A stretch of DNA of 64,000 nucleotides from Cinnamomum chago (lineage: Eukaryota > Streptophyta > Magnoliopsida > Laurales > Lauraceae), in the NCBI GenBank assembly GCA_038049695.1, contig CP142451.1, positions 13,318,501-13,382,500 on the forward strand. Direction: 5' to 3'. Positions 44,871-56,480 of the stretch are shown piece after piece. Numbering within the stretch: the stretch's first letter is position 1; every line of letters starts with the position of its first letter. Made by a program: the position numbers and the translations under genes. Under the pieces are notes generated by a model. That model worked only from the letters and a program-made list of their open reading frames with translations, was not told where the DNA came from and searched no databases.

Positions 44871-47800
44871 TTTGTTTTCACAGTAAGTTTGATTATTAAA
44901 TGGCAAAATTCTCAAAAAAAAAAAAATTAAGTGATAATTAACCGTAACCGAACCATTGACCATGGTTTGATTTTTAACGGTTTTTTAAGGTTCAGTTACA
45001 ATCACGATTTTTAAAAACTAACAACCGTGAAATACGGTTCGGTTCCCAAAAACCACGGTTAAACGAACCGTCACACCCCTAGTTATTAGGTGAGCAATAA
45101 AGATCAATCATCTAATGGGTCACCCCATCAATAGGGATCCTCTACCTCCTCCCCTGAAAATACTTTTTATAAGAATATCCCAGCTATTTGAAATCTTAAA
45201 GCTAGGATGATCTATCAGAAGGCCCACTGAGTGAATGGTATCAATCTTCATCACTAATTAAACTTCACCATCCATCCCAATGTTGGAAAACACGTGACTC
45301 AGACTCGACTCGTCCAATGCAAACAATTAACTCGGATAAAGTCATGCTTTTTTAAGAAATAATTTCAAAAATATTTAAAAATGAATCAATTACTTATAAA
45401 ATCTAAAAAATACATTTATTTACATGATTCATAATAATCAATTCAAATATATATATATGCAAGAAAAGTTCTATCATACGGAAAATATTGCATATAATAT
45501 AATTTATTAGTCCAAATATCAAATGTAAAAGATCAAGTATAAGTTTAAAATTACATTATAATCATCATTTTTAAATTACTGACTCTAAACCTCATGCATT
45601 ATTACTTATAAATAAACTTTAATTAATTTAAAAATTAAATTTGCCTATTAAATGGTTTGGAATGCAAACAACTTATTAAAATGGAATGATTTGGCTCCCC
45701 TATTTTTAACTCGGTCCTTCATCAAAACGAGATGGGTACCCGGAAGAGTAAAGAGTCAACTCGGAGAGTTTTCAAACCATGCTTTAAAAGGTTCAAATTT
45801 ATGAGGGTGGCAAAATATACAAGTAGTTTGAGTTGAAATAATCTCAAGTTATTTATAGATACTTGCTCCCATATTGTTGAAGCACTAAAGAAGCCTTTCT
45901 TTTTTAACTAATTATACTATTAAATTAATTTATATTCTAATGATTGCACAAAGAGTTTATTATTCACTAAATGTATGTGATTCTTAATAATTGATACTTA
46001 ATTTAGATATTTATTCTAACTTATTATTTAATTTGCATGAGTCGACCTAACTAGGCAAGGGTAGAATAAGAGCAAACAACACCCACACACCACCCCCCCC
46101 CCCCCCCCCCCCCCGGGATCGTCTGAGGCTTTATCCCCGGGTGACCGTGAGTAAACCGGACCTATCATGGTCCGCCACGTCACCGAGGGCAGGAGCTGCC
46201 CACGGTAACATTGTGATTGGAGTAAAAACCCTTAAGAGGATCTCGATTCCTTTTTCTGGTTATGCGGCTGTAGCCAAGCATCTTATTGGCATTATTCTAG
46301 TATAAAATTGTGAATGATGGAGCAAACCTAAGTAGTTGATGATGATGATGATGATGTTTTTTTGTGTGCGAATGTAGCATGGAATCATGTTTTTTCTGAT
46401 TGTGACATTATTAGCAGCTCTTTTATGCAAATCCAAACTTGGACATGTATATTTTCTGACCCAACTCGGTCCTACTCACTCTACATCTGCACCTACCCAC
46501 CCTTTGTCCTCTTGCAATTGCAATAGAATTCTAAAGAAAGGAACTCTCTTCCCCATCAGTGGACAAATACCTCGCCTCACCTCTTTCCAGGAATCCAGCC
46601 TGTTGAAATGTGAACACGAGTTGGCTTTTTCTGACTTTTCATCCTCCACCGACGTTTGGTGACTGGATAAAAAATAGATGCACTGGATACACCCAAAAGA
46701 TTAGAGATCATATGTTTTGTTTTATTGTCTTTGGAAAGGGATAGAGATATTCATATGACTCTTAAGCCATGATTTAAGCATGGCATAGCTTTTAACATTC
46801 GATCCGCTGAGTGTTCTCTCATCATACTTCAGTGAGAGAAAGGAGACAAGTCTTACAAGGAGCTCACCTATTGAATCCCTGCTCTCCACAAATGCAAGCA
46901 TATAGAGTTTACATGGCCTAAATGGATGGCAAAGATTTGTTACGTGTTAATTGCCTATTTACAGGAGAAAGAAGCTCATGAGTTTCTATCATTTAAAAGG
47001 CATTAGTCTCAATTCTAGACTGACTTCTTAGTGACTCTTGGTCCTTGACACTTGAATTGATACTACACTTCTTCCCATAGAAAGGATACTAGGAAGAAAA
47101 TCCCCAGCAAATCAGCATTCCATTGTTCATGACCATCCATAAGACCAGAATCTTGTAGCCTCTCATTTTATGTTACAGACACAAGCACAAGAACACTGAA
47201 ATTAAGTTAGTCCTTCCCATAAACAACACATCCGTTTAATTTAAGGACCATTAAAACTATATAATAGCAGACAATTTACAATCAAGTCCCTCTTTTTGAA
47301 TCTTACAAGATTTCCATGAGAAAGGAATATGACTGAGAATGGCCTATGCAGGGTAGGCTCTACCCCACAAATAGTTTTAGAAACACGCAGATAAGGAATT
47401 TGATTGTCCCTAGCTTGATTTTATGGTCTTATTCCTAGCATTGAGTGTATGGGATACATTATTGGAACCAAGTTCTTGGGTTACCCCATCATGGCTTTAT
47501 AGAGTTTTCTCATGCAAAGCGGCCAAGTTGCTATTTCGAAAACAGTGATCTGGCATGTGAGCCTACTTGGGCGCATGACAATTATGAGTCAAAATAAATG
47601 AAATAATCCTCTGATGACAAATAGGTATGCAAAAAATGGCGCCATTGATCATCCTTGTCCTTAATTAAATAGCATCAAAGCATTGACTTTAATACATATC
47701 GATGCATATATTTGAGAAAAATTGATTTTCATATGCAAGTTTGCAAAAGTGAGAATTTTCAAATCCCATAGGAGGAGATCGACCTTCAAAATCGTAGGCC

Positions 47801-48886
47801 CAATTTCCCGAGGATTTATAACCGCCAAAGTGTGGATTTTCCATACCTTTGTAGAAAGTAAAAGTCTTTTCTCCAAAGATTTGGTTGTCAAACATGACCT
47901 AAGGACGTCAGACATTACTCAAATATGTTGGGAGCCCCAGCACAACTCATGTGCAGTCAATTGCATATCGAGCAAACACAACCATGTATGGAGTGATGGA
48001 CAGTAAAGTTCGCCCCAACCATGACTGCATGGCAAGAAATCACGCAAATAATTTTTGCAGAAGGATCTTACCTTATTTTAATATGATTTAGGGTATGCTG
48101 GTTTTTTATAGAAGAAAAACTACACCTGTTGATAAAAGTTTGCTCACTATTCCCATTGGAAATTTGTTTACTAATGGTTATGCAAATTTTAGACATTTCA
48201 AAAAATGTAGGGGTTCAATAATTATTATCTTTCCAGTGTTTCTTCAAATGCACAAAAATGCAAAGGGTATATACAGAAGAAAAAAGAACTCTGTCGTACC
48301 ATCTACCTTCGTTAATTGTTTCAACTGTTACAAGAAGAGATTTCTTCAATCATAACAAAGTAAACGAGAGACTTGTTATTGAGAAATTACTACAAGCACA
48401 AAGTTCTAATACTAACAAGATGCTTATGAAATTGCAACCAAATCAAGAAACATCTAACCACCATGAGAATAAAGAAAAAAAAAAAAAAAACATAATAAGC
48501 ATCAAGACAAAGGGTATATGTGATTCTGTCACAATATAGAACCTATCTTTACAGGAGAACAATACAAAGCTTCCCTCACTCTTTAATATAGTTTACAAGG
48601 TAGTCAAGTTCTTCACTTTCTAGAGAACCCACTTTTTTTTCTTTTTCTTTTTTTCCACTTTCTAGAGAACCCACTTACAAAATACGAGTTTGTTACCTTT
48701 CTTCGTCTTTTGGAAAAAAAAAAAAAAAAAAACCCTTCTCTTTCCTACTCTCAATATCTACAAGGGAATCCCCTTTCTTTAGAATAAAGAAAAGTCAAAG
48801 GAGGGGAAAGCAAATATAATGATTTGGCTTCACGTGTTGTGTACGCATACATATATAAAGCTCTCCTAATAGAAGTAATTTTGTAC
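44871..48886. other. Spacer between ankyrin copies, no gene recognised
   Basis: About 4 kb. A degenerate repeat with AACCGTGAAATACGGTTCGG and AACCACGGTTAAACGAACCG lies at 44930-45075. A 22-base poly-C run is at 46093-46114, followed by a block resembling 28571-28690. (GAT)n occurs at 46339-46355. ORFs at 46387-46662 and on both strands at 47661-48006 show no motif I recognise. Confidence 0.5.
46093..46114. repeat. Poly-C run (22 bases)
   Basis: Twenty-two consecutive C directly visible, followed by GGGATCG. This is rare in AT-rich plant spacer. Confidence 0.95.
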
Positions 48887-49205
48887 AGCTCATCCAATCA
48901 GAAGACATAGTGGGGCCAAGCATGGTCAAGCCAGTCTGGCCACTGGTTGAGGACTTTGAACTTTAATTTCCTACCCTGAAGCATCCCCCCTATGGGAGGA
49001 GAAACTTCTTTGAATCGTTCAATTGGATCATTTGTCTCACGACGTTGGAAGTCCACCTAGACGTCTAAACTATCTGCATAACGAGGAAGCCTGTATTAGA
49101 AATATTACCCTCTCGATGTTTCTTCACAGCTATGAAGAAAGCAGGTGGAAGCTACAAGAAGCCATCCAACAATATAATATATGCAATGCTAGTACTGCAG
49201 CCTAA
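48887..49205 (+). repeat. Ankyrin-gene 5' leader copy C, orphan
   Basis: Contains CAGCTCATCCAATCAGAAGA and a diverged mini-ORF reading MFLHSYEESRWKLQEAIQQ. These are the same features as leaders A, B and D, but no ankyrin body follows before leader D. Confidence 0.6.
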
Positions 49206-50100
49206 TCCCTATCAGTTTTCACATCTTTTGAAATCAATCCAACAATATAATGCATGCAAATAAATTAAGTTCATATCAAATATTTGGATCTATTTTATTC
49301 GAGGTCATGTGATCTAAATTAAAATTAAGTTTGTATTTGAATATAATCGGTATTAGATAGGAGTGAAAATCAAATTTGAATAATACAATAGGTGGATCCA
49401 CAAGCTGAACCACATCTCAGCACAAGAGAAAATCTCCATATTTTTTTTTTTTCATTTCAATTGAAAAGTGTAAAAGCAATTTTTCCTTTAATTTGAAGCG
49501 CCTTTTTGGTTATTAAACATCAGCATGCCACTATTTCAATGCTTTGGATGAAATGAGATATACTGTGATTACTTTTATCAGATACTTGAGCCTTGATATA
49601 CAAAATACGTGATTTTTTTTTGTTGTAATTTTATTTATGCCCTTTATACAAGTTCAGTCATATGGTGGGGTCAACTAATATTAGACTAAAACTTGCTTAC
49701 ATCTTGAAAAAGAGGACGGCATGCATTTCAATTGGTTCAAATTTTCAATGGATAAACTCTACTGCAGAGTTTCTTTTCTCTCATTCCGGGGTTAAGTGAG
49801 TAAAAAACTAGATCTACTATGAAAATGTGGGTCAAAGAATGTATATATTTTTGGGGAGAGAGAGTTGGAAACTGTCCTTAAATTCCATAAAAAAAAATAG
49901 ATAACTTTTCCCCGCAAGAGAAGAAAACATGTGACAGGGGAGGCTTGTTCCTTTGTTTCTCCCTTGGTTTCCTCGGCATTTTTTAAAAGAAACTTTGATT
50001 TTCAGGTGTTTTTACAGATTCTCGGAAACGCAAGGATTATATACCAAAGAAAACAATTTTTTTACAGTCACCCACCATCTTTAATTAAAGAGAGAGGTTC
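49206..50100. other. Spacer, nothing recognised
   Basis: AT-rich sequence with poly-T at 49441-49452. No coding or element signal found. Confidence 0.5.
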
Positions 50101-50571
50101 ATCTACATTAGAAATTGTTCAGCTCATTTAATAATAAAGAAACAGTAGGGCCTATCGATCCTTGGAAAACATGGTCCAGCCAATCTGTTCACTGATGACA
50201 AATCTGACTTTCAAGTTTTCCTGCGCATACCTGCATTATTCAAACTTTGAGAAACCAACTTTTTTTTCCTCTGCCCCCTATTTGGTCCTGTTTGGTCCAA
50301 ACAGGGATCCCAAACGGGATCCTTATCCAACTTCTTAATTATACTCGGTAATGTGTGAAAGTGAGAAAATATTCTCGTGTGGACGCCTGTATTGAAATTC
50401 CAGCTTCTTCTTGTTTCCCGGTAATTATGGAGGAAACCAGGCAGAAGCTACAAGCTACATTCTTCACATCTTTTAAAAATCAATCCAACGTTATAAGCAG
50501 TGCTACTGCAACCTGAACACTGTCCTCATTTCTCCTCTTCCTCCTCTTCCTTCACCATCATGACCATGGAC
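50101..50571 (+). repeat. Ankyrin-gene 5' leader copy D
   Basis: Contains CAGCTCATTTAATAATAAAG, ACGCCTGTATTGAAATT, and a diverged mini-ORF region with ATGGAGGAAACCAGGCAGAA (MEETRQKLQ). It leads directly to ankyrin copy 2. Confidence 0.65.
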
Positions 50572-51128
50572 TGAGGACTCAGAGCTATATGATGCATGCT
50601 TTGACGGCGACATGGCAGTCTTTGCCGATCTTGTTAGTCAAAACAAAAATGTCCTCGAACAAACTAGTCCTCAAACACGAAACACTGTGTTACACATTGC
50701 ATCGTTATGCGGGCATGTCGATTTGGCAGCAGAGATCATCAGGCTACAGCCTCGAATCCTGTTGGCAGTGAACGCCAAAGGGGAGACTCCATTGCATACG
50801 GCTTGCGGTGGAGGGCACAAGGAGCTGGTAAAGCTGCTGTTGGCGAATGACTCTTCAGTTGCTTCTAATGCTGACAATGAGAACCGGACCGCGTTCTTCA
50901 TGGCCTGCACGAATGGGCACTTGGGTGTGGTAAAGCTGCTTTTGAACAAGATAGATCGTAGGATCGTTTATGTGCTTGACCGCAGCAAGCGGAGCGCTCT
51001 CTTTATGGCCTGCAGTCATGGTCACTCCGACGTGGTAAAACTCCTCTTGGCTGAGACGAGGTTACTTGAATATGAGAAAGACAGTCACTCGATGCTGCTT
51101 CACATAGCTGCATCAAATGGACATGCAG

Positions 51129-51989
51129 GTAAGCAACAATTGACTATGCCCTGTTTGGAACCTTAAAGCTTGGTTACCCTGCATCAGTTTTCCTATAAAA
51201 CTAACTGCCAATAACTTTGTTTATCTTAATCGGCCATGGCAAAGAACAAAACAACTCTTTATTGTAGGAACAAGAAGATCCATTACAAAGGTGCATACAA
51301 GCCCTTGGGTCACAATCCCACTCCTTATTTTAACCAAACAATGAGAAATAAGACAAGCATTTTTAAAAGTATCGAGAAATACTATACATGTTTGTTTTCA
51401 TGAGGGGAGGAGTAGAGTGAAATAAATAGTCAAATGATGCTACGAGAAAATTTTTTTTTTTTCTTTTTCTATAAAAGTAAGAGGTACTTTTTGTTATTTA
51501 GTATTTTTACTTTTAACCCCCTCTTTTTTTTCTCTCTTCTCTTGATTTGGCTTTTCATTTCACTCCACTCCTCCCCTCAAGCAAACGAGTTGCAACAGGA
51601 GGGATTTGCAATTGTCAAAAGCGTGACGCATAAGCAAGGGGGCATAAGCCTCGACAATGAGAATTTTTCAATTAATTACATTAAATATAAAATATGTTAA
51701 GAAATATAGAAAACAGTCAATGTTTTAAGCCTTCTAATGAGTTAATGTGAGTCAATTCTAGTTACAATAGATTTAAATTTTAAGTGTTATAAATTCTAAA
51801 ACAAAATGAAAATCCTTTTTCTTAAATATATATATATATATATATAAAGATGCATTTATAAGGCGTACACCTATTGATTTGGGATGTGACTCCAGCACAT
51901 GCTTTATCCACGGTGTTCGCCTCAAATATGCCCCATAAAAGGCTGACCCACACCTTTGTTTCCAAAAAAAATGGATAACAGAAGAACAT
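51129..51989 (+). other. Intron 1 region of ankyrin copy 2
   Basis: Intron-like, AT-rich with T-runs and a (TA)n at about 51826-51846. It is shorter than in copy 1 because the 688-bp MITE is absent. Confidence 0.5.
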
Positions 51990-53046
51990 CATTCCATTTA
52001 GCAGTGATTGGAGGTCACATCTTTGTCATGGATGAAATTCTAACAATGAAAATTGAGACTTGGAAAATATGCTAACAGAACAAGGAGACACCATCTTATA
52101 CTTGAGTGTCAACAGCAACCAACTGGACGCTGTAAAATATTTGCTAGAGAAGCACAACATGAAAAAGCCAGTGGCGTTGACAACAATGGAAACACCATAC
52201 TCCATCTTGCAACCTTGGAGAAGCTCCCTCACATAAGAAGCTCCTTTAGTGTAGTTGGATTCAAATGGTTAGTAGATTCTTAGAAGATAATCATGTATAA
52301 ACATGCAAGGAAATCAGTTTACTTGACGGAACAACACTGTCGGTTGCAAGCAAATGAAAAATGAAAATCACCTCATACAAGGAGGCTCAGATTAGTAAGA
52401 TCCTATCGAGTAGAAAGTTTAAATTCTAGATATAATGTAGAGGAACTTGTTAGAATCCAACCCCAGTAGATTCCCTTGTTTAGGCATCGAAACAGGAGAA
52501 GTGATACAAAAATGGGGAATCTGTTCCCCTGTACAATCTCTGAAGAAGATGGTGCAATGTTCACTCTCGAACAGGGAAGTATTGCATCACTTCCTCTATG
52601 AGCGTAGTGCGTACTATACTACTATTTACTTAGAAACCCAATTCATCCAGGTGAGGGTCCAAACAAATAATCTTTTCGAGTTAAGCACAAAGTATAAGAT
52701 CATAGAGATGAAGTATCAAATATATATCATATACCAAAGGATAATATAACTTCTTCACAAAATCTTATTCTTTTCTGATCTTTATTCATTATTTCACTTA
52801 TTTACACACTTTAAGGTCGTGAACAGATGGTGAAATACCTAATCAGCAAAACCAAAGCTGAACTTACAGCTCTTGATATTTTTTGTATTCATCTTACAGC
52901 TCTTGATATCGAAACTATACGCCAATACATCAAAGTTGCATTACTGAGAAATGGTGCCGAAAGTGGGACAGAAAAGGAGACACCAGTAGAGCAATCTTTG
53001 AAAATCAATCCAACAAAAATAAGTCCAAAATTACCAACCAGCTCAA

Positions 53047-53051
53047 ATCAC
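53047..53051 (+). repeat. Left target-site duplication of the Ty3-type element (ATCAC)
   Basis: ATCAC precedes the 5' LTR and recurs at 62247-62251 after the 3' LTR. The ankyrin reading continues across the two copies. Confidence 0.9.
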
Positions 53052-56000
53052 TGTTAGACCCCGACCCCGCCTAAGTGTATTTAATGCTTAATTAATCTTG
53101 ATTAGGTGTATAATATTTGTTTTGGTTGGTTTTATGTTGGATTAGTTAGATTAGTGGGGTTTGACCTTAGTTATGTAGAATTTGACCTTTTAATAGTTTT
53201 ATTAGTGTGCGTATAAGTTTTATAGGTCTTCATGTGCATTTCATTAAGCATGTCATTAGTATTGATTTTCATGTTTGGACCCAACTTAATTGGACCCAAC
53301 CCAACTCATATCTAGGCCCATGTCAACATAAAAAGCCCTTTCCCCAAAATTATCTTTAAACCCTTGGACTCAGTCACCATCTATCCCCATTTCTCTTATG
53401 CATTTCGGCTGAGAGAGGTTCTCTCCTTCCCCTCATTTTGCCCTCCTTCTTCCCTACTTCACCTCTTGATTTCATCTTCCAATTGAGAATGCATGTGGGG
53501 TTATGGACTATATCTTCTTCCTCAAGCCTTCCTTCATCCTTTGCAAAGACCCATCTTTCCACATGTTCTCCATCAACAAGGTTTCTTCCCAATCACCTTT
53601 CCTTGCTTCCAAACAAGCTAAGAGGACTGTGCATGTTGGATTGAGGAGTTAGGGAGCAACCCATCTTCAAATTCGTCATTTTCCCAAACCTCAAGCTTCA
53701 TTCATCATTATCTTCTCTATGCCCATTTCCTTGGTAAGCTTTCTTTCTCCTAAAGTGTTCTATTGCTTAGTAATGCTAGTTGGAAGTAATTTACAGTGCA
53801 TGCATACTGATTTTATCTCATTTCAGTCATTCACCATTGTAGGGATTACAATATATGAGCTAGTGTTTTGGGGATTTTCCATAACTTGAACCAAGAAGAG
53901 GGTATTGAGTTGTAAAGCACCAATTGAGGCAAGTATGAGCAAATGGGATTTATGCATGTTAATTGATTCTTTGATTGAATGCTATATTTCTCTTGGATAT
54001 CATAATTCAGCCTTTTTATTTGAATGGAATTCATAATGTGAAATGGGTTCTATAAATATTAGTGTTAATGGATAATGGAATGATGTGGCTTGATGAAATA
54101 GCTTGTACATGGAGCTTTCGAAGCTCAAATCCTGTTTAACATGGTCTAAGGATGATTGGTAATTGAAATAGGAGAAGAATGGCTGAAATTGGGCATTTTC
54201 AGACTCAGAAATTGCCTAGATTTGGGCCAGCCGAATTGGGCCGCTCGAGCGGGTCGGCCCATTGGGCCCGACAGTGCCAACTTCGAATGGCCATAACTTT
54301 TTACCCGTATATCGGATTTTGGAGTTCCACATACCGTTGGAAAGCTCTTGAAGCGTGGAATCCAGTGGTATACACCACTTAATGACCAAAGATTGGGAGA
54401 GAAAGTAAATATTAGGACCATTGAACCGGGCCCTATCTCTTTTGGAAAAAGGGACTTTTAACTCTAGTTGGGCTCTTAGGTTGGAACCATTGGCCACTAA
54501 GGGAGTTAATCCCACTTCAAAAGGCCTAAACTCTTCATAATCAATCCCTGAGGATGATTGTGACATAAACACTAAACCAATAAGGTTTTTAGGGTGTAAA
54601 AGATTGACCTTGTAGGTCCTTAGACATGGTATCCTAACCGATTATCATAGTCCGATGGAATTATATCATATGGGAAATCTTTGGCTGAGATTATCTCATA
54701 TACTTATCTGACTCATCTAGAACTTTGCCATGGGTGTTGGTTTAGAGGACTTCAATGCACCTTACACATACACAACGTGACACCAACGAGATGTAGCACG
54801 TGCATTGAATCATCTAAAACTACATCGTCATGGACAGTTAGAGATGACGGATAATTAGATTAGGATTGGCTAGTAAATATTCTTGATTCCATTAATTTAT
54901 TTGCATATGCATATTGGGATTAATTCATTATTGCCCTCAAATATTCAAATGATTATTATATTGCATTCTTCGTATTATTTCACAAATTGTATTAAATTGT
55001 CTTACAAATGTTATCATTCATTTATGTGTTATTCGAAGGGAGTATGTGATTCGATTCAATTAGAAATGATTCGAGATTATGAAATGAAAATAATGGATAT
55101 GATTAGAAATGATTCAGTTCGTAGAGTCTTACTCCAGTTTATTATTATTTGATTCGATTGAGTCGGCACTACCTAGCTTCGACCTTGTGACGCCCGACGG
55201 GGTCAGCACTTGGTTTATTTATTAGAGATTGCTGCAGTATGTCGTCTGGAGCACCGGAACTCCAGAACCGGGTAGCCAGGTGAACCTTTGGCCGGGTCAC
55301 TGGTGACATCCCAACTAGATTCGCTCTCTATCGGAGAGGATGAGCAAATGTAGTAGCCAATTAGAAAGTAAGTATTCGATTCTTGATTCGATAAAGCATG
55401 ATTTACTCATAATGCACAATATGCCTAGTTGACATTTATTTGATCTCTTTAATCTATTCGTCCTTAAATTCGAAAGTTGAATAACATGCGTTGAATCTTA
55501 ATTGCTCATATATATTGTTGAATCGTCGTATTCATGGTGCTACACTTGGTGTCACAGGAATTCATGTTCCCGAAGAGGATAACTGATAGTTCTACAGACT
55601 ATTGATTAAATCGGTTAAGGTATTGGTTAGCTTGACTCTGGAGTACGTACAAGAGTGGTTTTGATGAGTTTAAGATTAGCCATTTAAGCTTGCACTTAGT
55701 TTAAGGTAATGCATATGATTAGTTCTATTTTGCATTTGTATTAGAATTATGTTCAATCTTAGATAAGCATCTAGTAGATGGTCATTTGAGTACTTGTGTA
55801 CTATGCATTTAAGATATTTAAATCATTAGTTTTGGTTAAAGCGAAATTTGTAATAATGGATAGGTTATTGGACTGATCACGGCTTTGATTTCTATATTGT
55901 ACATGTTCCGCAGATAATTGTGCATTGACAGGTGTCAGTGAGTAATCCTCACACGTAAAATGTGGAATTTTCTCCTTCGTGAATTCGGATTTGGTCCGGA

Positions 56001-56082
56001 ACAGGTGCGAGTTCATGGGAGTACGCGTGTCACACCTTGGGAACCACCCTAAACAAGGGATTCTCGGGTCCGGGATGTGACA
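53052..56082 (+). repeat. 5' LTR of the Ty3-type element
   Basis: 3,031 bp, from TGTTAGACCCCGACC to GGGATGTGACA. It contains GGCCATAACTTTTTACCCGT and GTTGGAAAGCTCTTG, sequences of a kind common in long plant Ty3 LTRs. The short ORFs inside are not genes. Confidence 0.92.
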
Positions 56083-56092
56083 TACGTAAGTA

Positions 56093-56104
56093 TGGTATCA
56101 GAGC
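56093..56104 (+). promoter_or_regulatory. Primer-binding site of the Ty3-type element
   Basis: TGGTATCAGAGC, complementary to initiator methionine tRNA, begins 11 bases after the 5' LTR. Confidence 0.85.
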
Positions 56105-56242
56105 ATGAAAAGTCTCTTCTAAAAGACTTAGAAACCTTTGGAGACGTTGTGAGGACACGATAGGCCATTGAGAATTTTTATTTCTAAGGTTGTTTATGAA
56201 TGTTCATTGTATTGTGTATTGAGTAAAACCGAATTATAGAAG

Positions 56243-56480
56243 ATGCCACCTCGCCAAACTGCACGAATGAGCATACGACCACCAGAGTTAATTCAATGTC
56301 AACCTCCGCCGAGCAGATGATCTATGCTTGCAGTACAAGAACCTCAAAATACAACTTGAGGCCAGCAAGTGCCAACACAACAAAGACCGGTTCAACAAAT
56401 GACAAGACGTGTATACGCTATGGCTTAAGATGAGGCGGAAGCGACAAACGTTGTGAAAGAAGGTGAAATGGTGATTATTT
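56243..56480 (+). pseudogene. Fused gag/protease remnant in the Ty3-type element
   Basis: ATG at 56243 reads MPPRQTARMSIRPPEL and meets a stop after about 25 codons. Further on, RRVYAMA and DEAEATNVV appear in the same frame, split by another stop. These resemble the gag start and the segment just before protease of Tekay-like elements, suggesting an internal deletion. Confidence 0.55.

Noticed and set aside
46387..46662. 91-codon ORF
   Set aside because: Short, no motif, no promoter or splice support; probably chance.
47661..48006. Open frames on both strands
   Set aside because: Neither translation contains a motif I recognise, and openness on both strands suggests chance or an old repeat.
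54146..54572. Overlapping ORFs inside the Ty3-type LTR (repeated at 60310-60736)
   Set aside because: They lie in LTR sequence, occur on both strands and have no recognisable domain.
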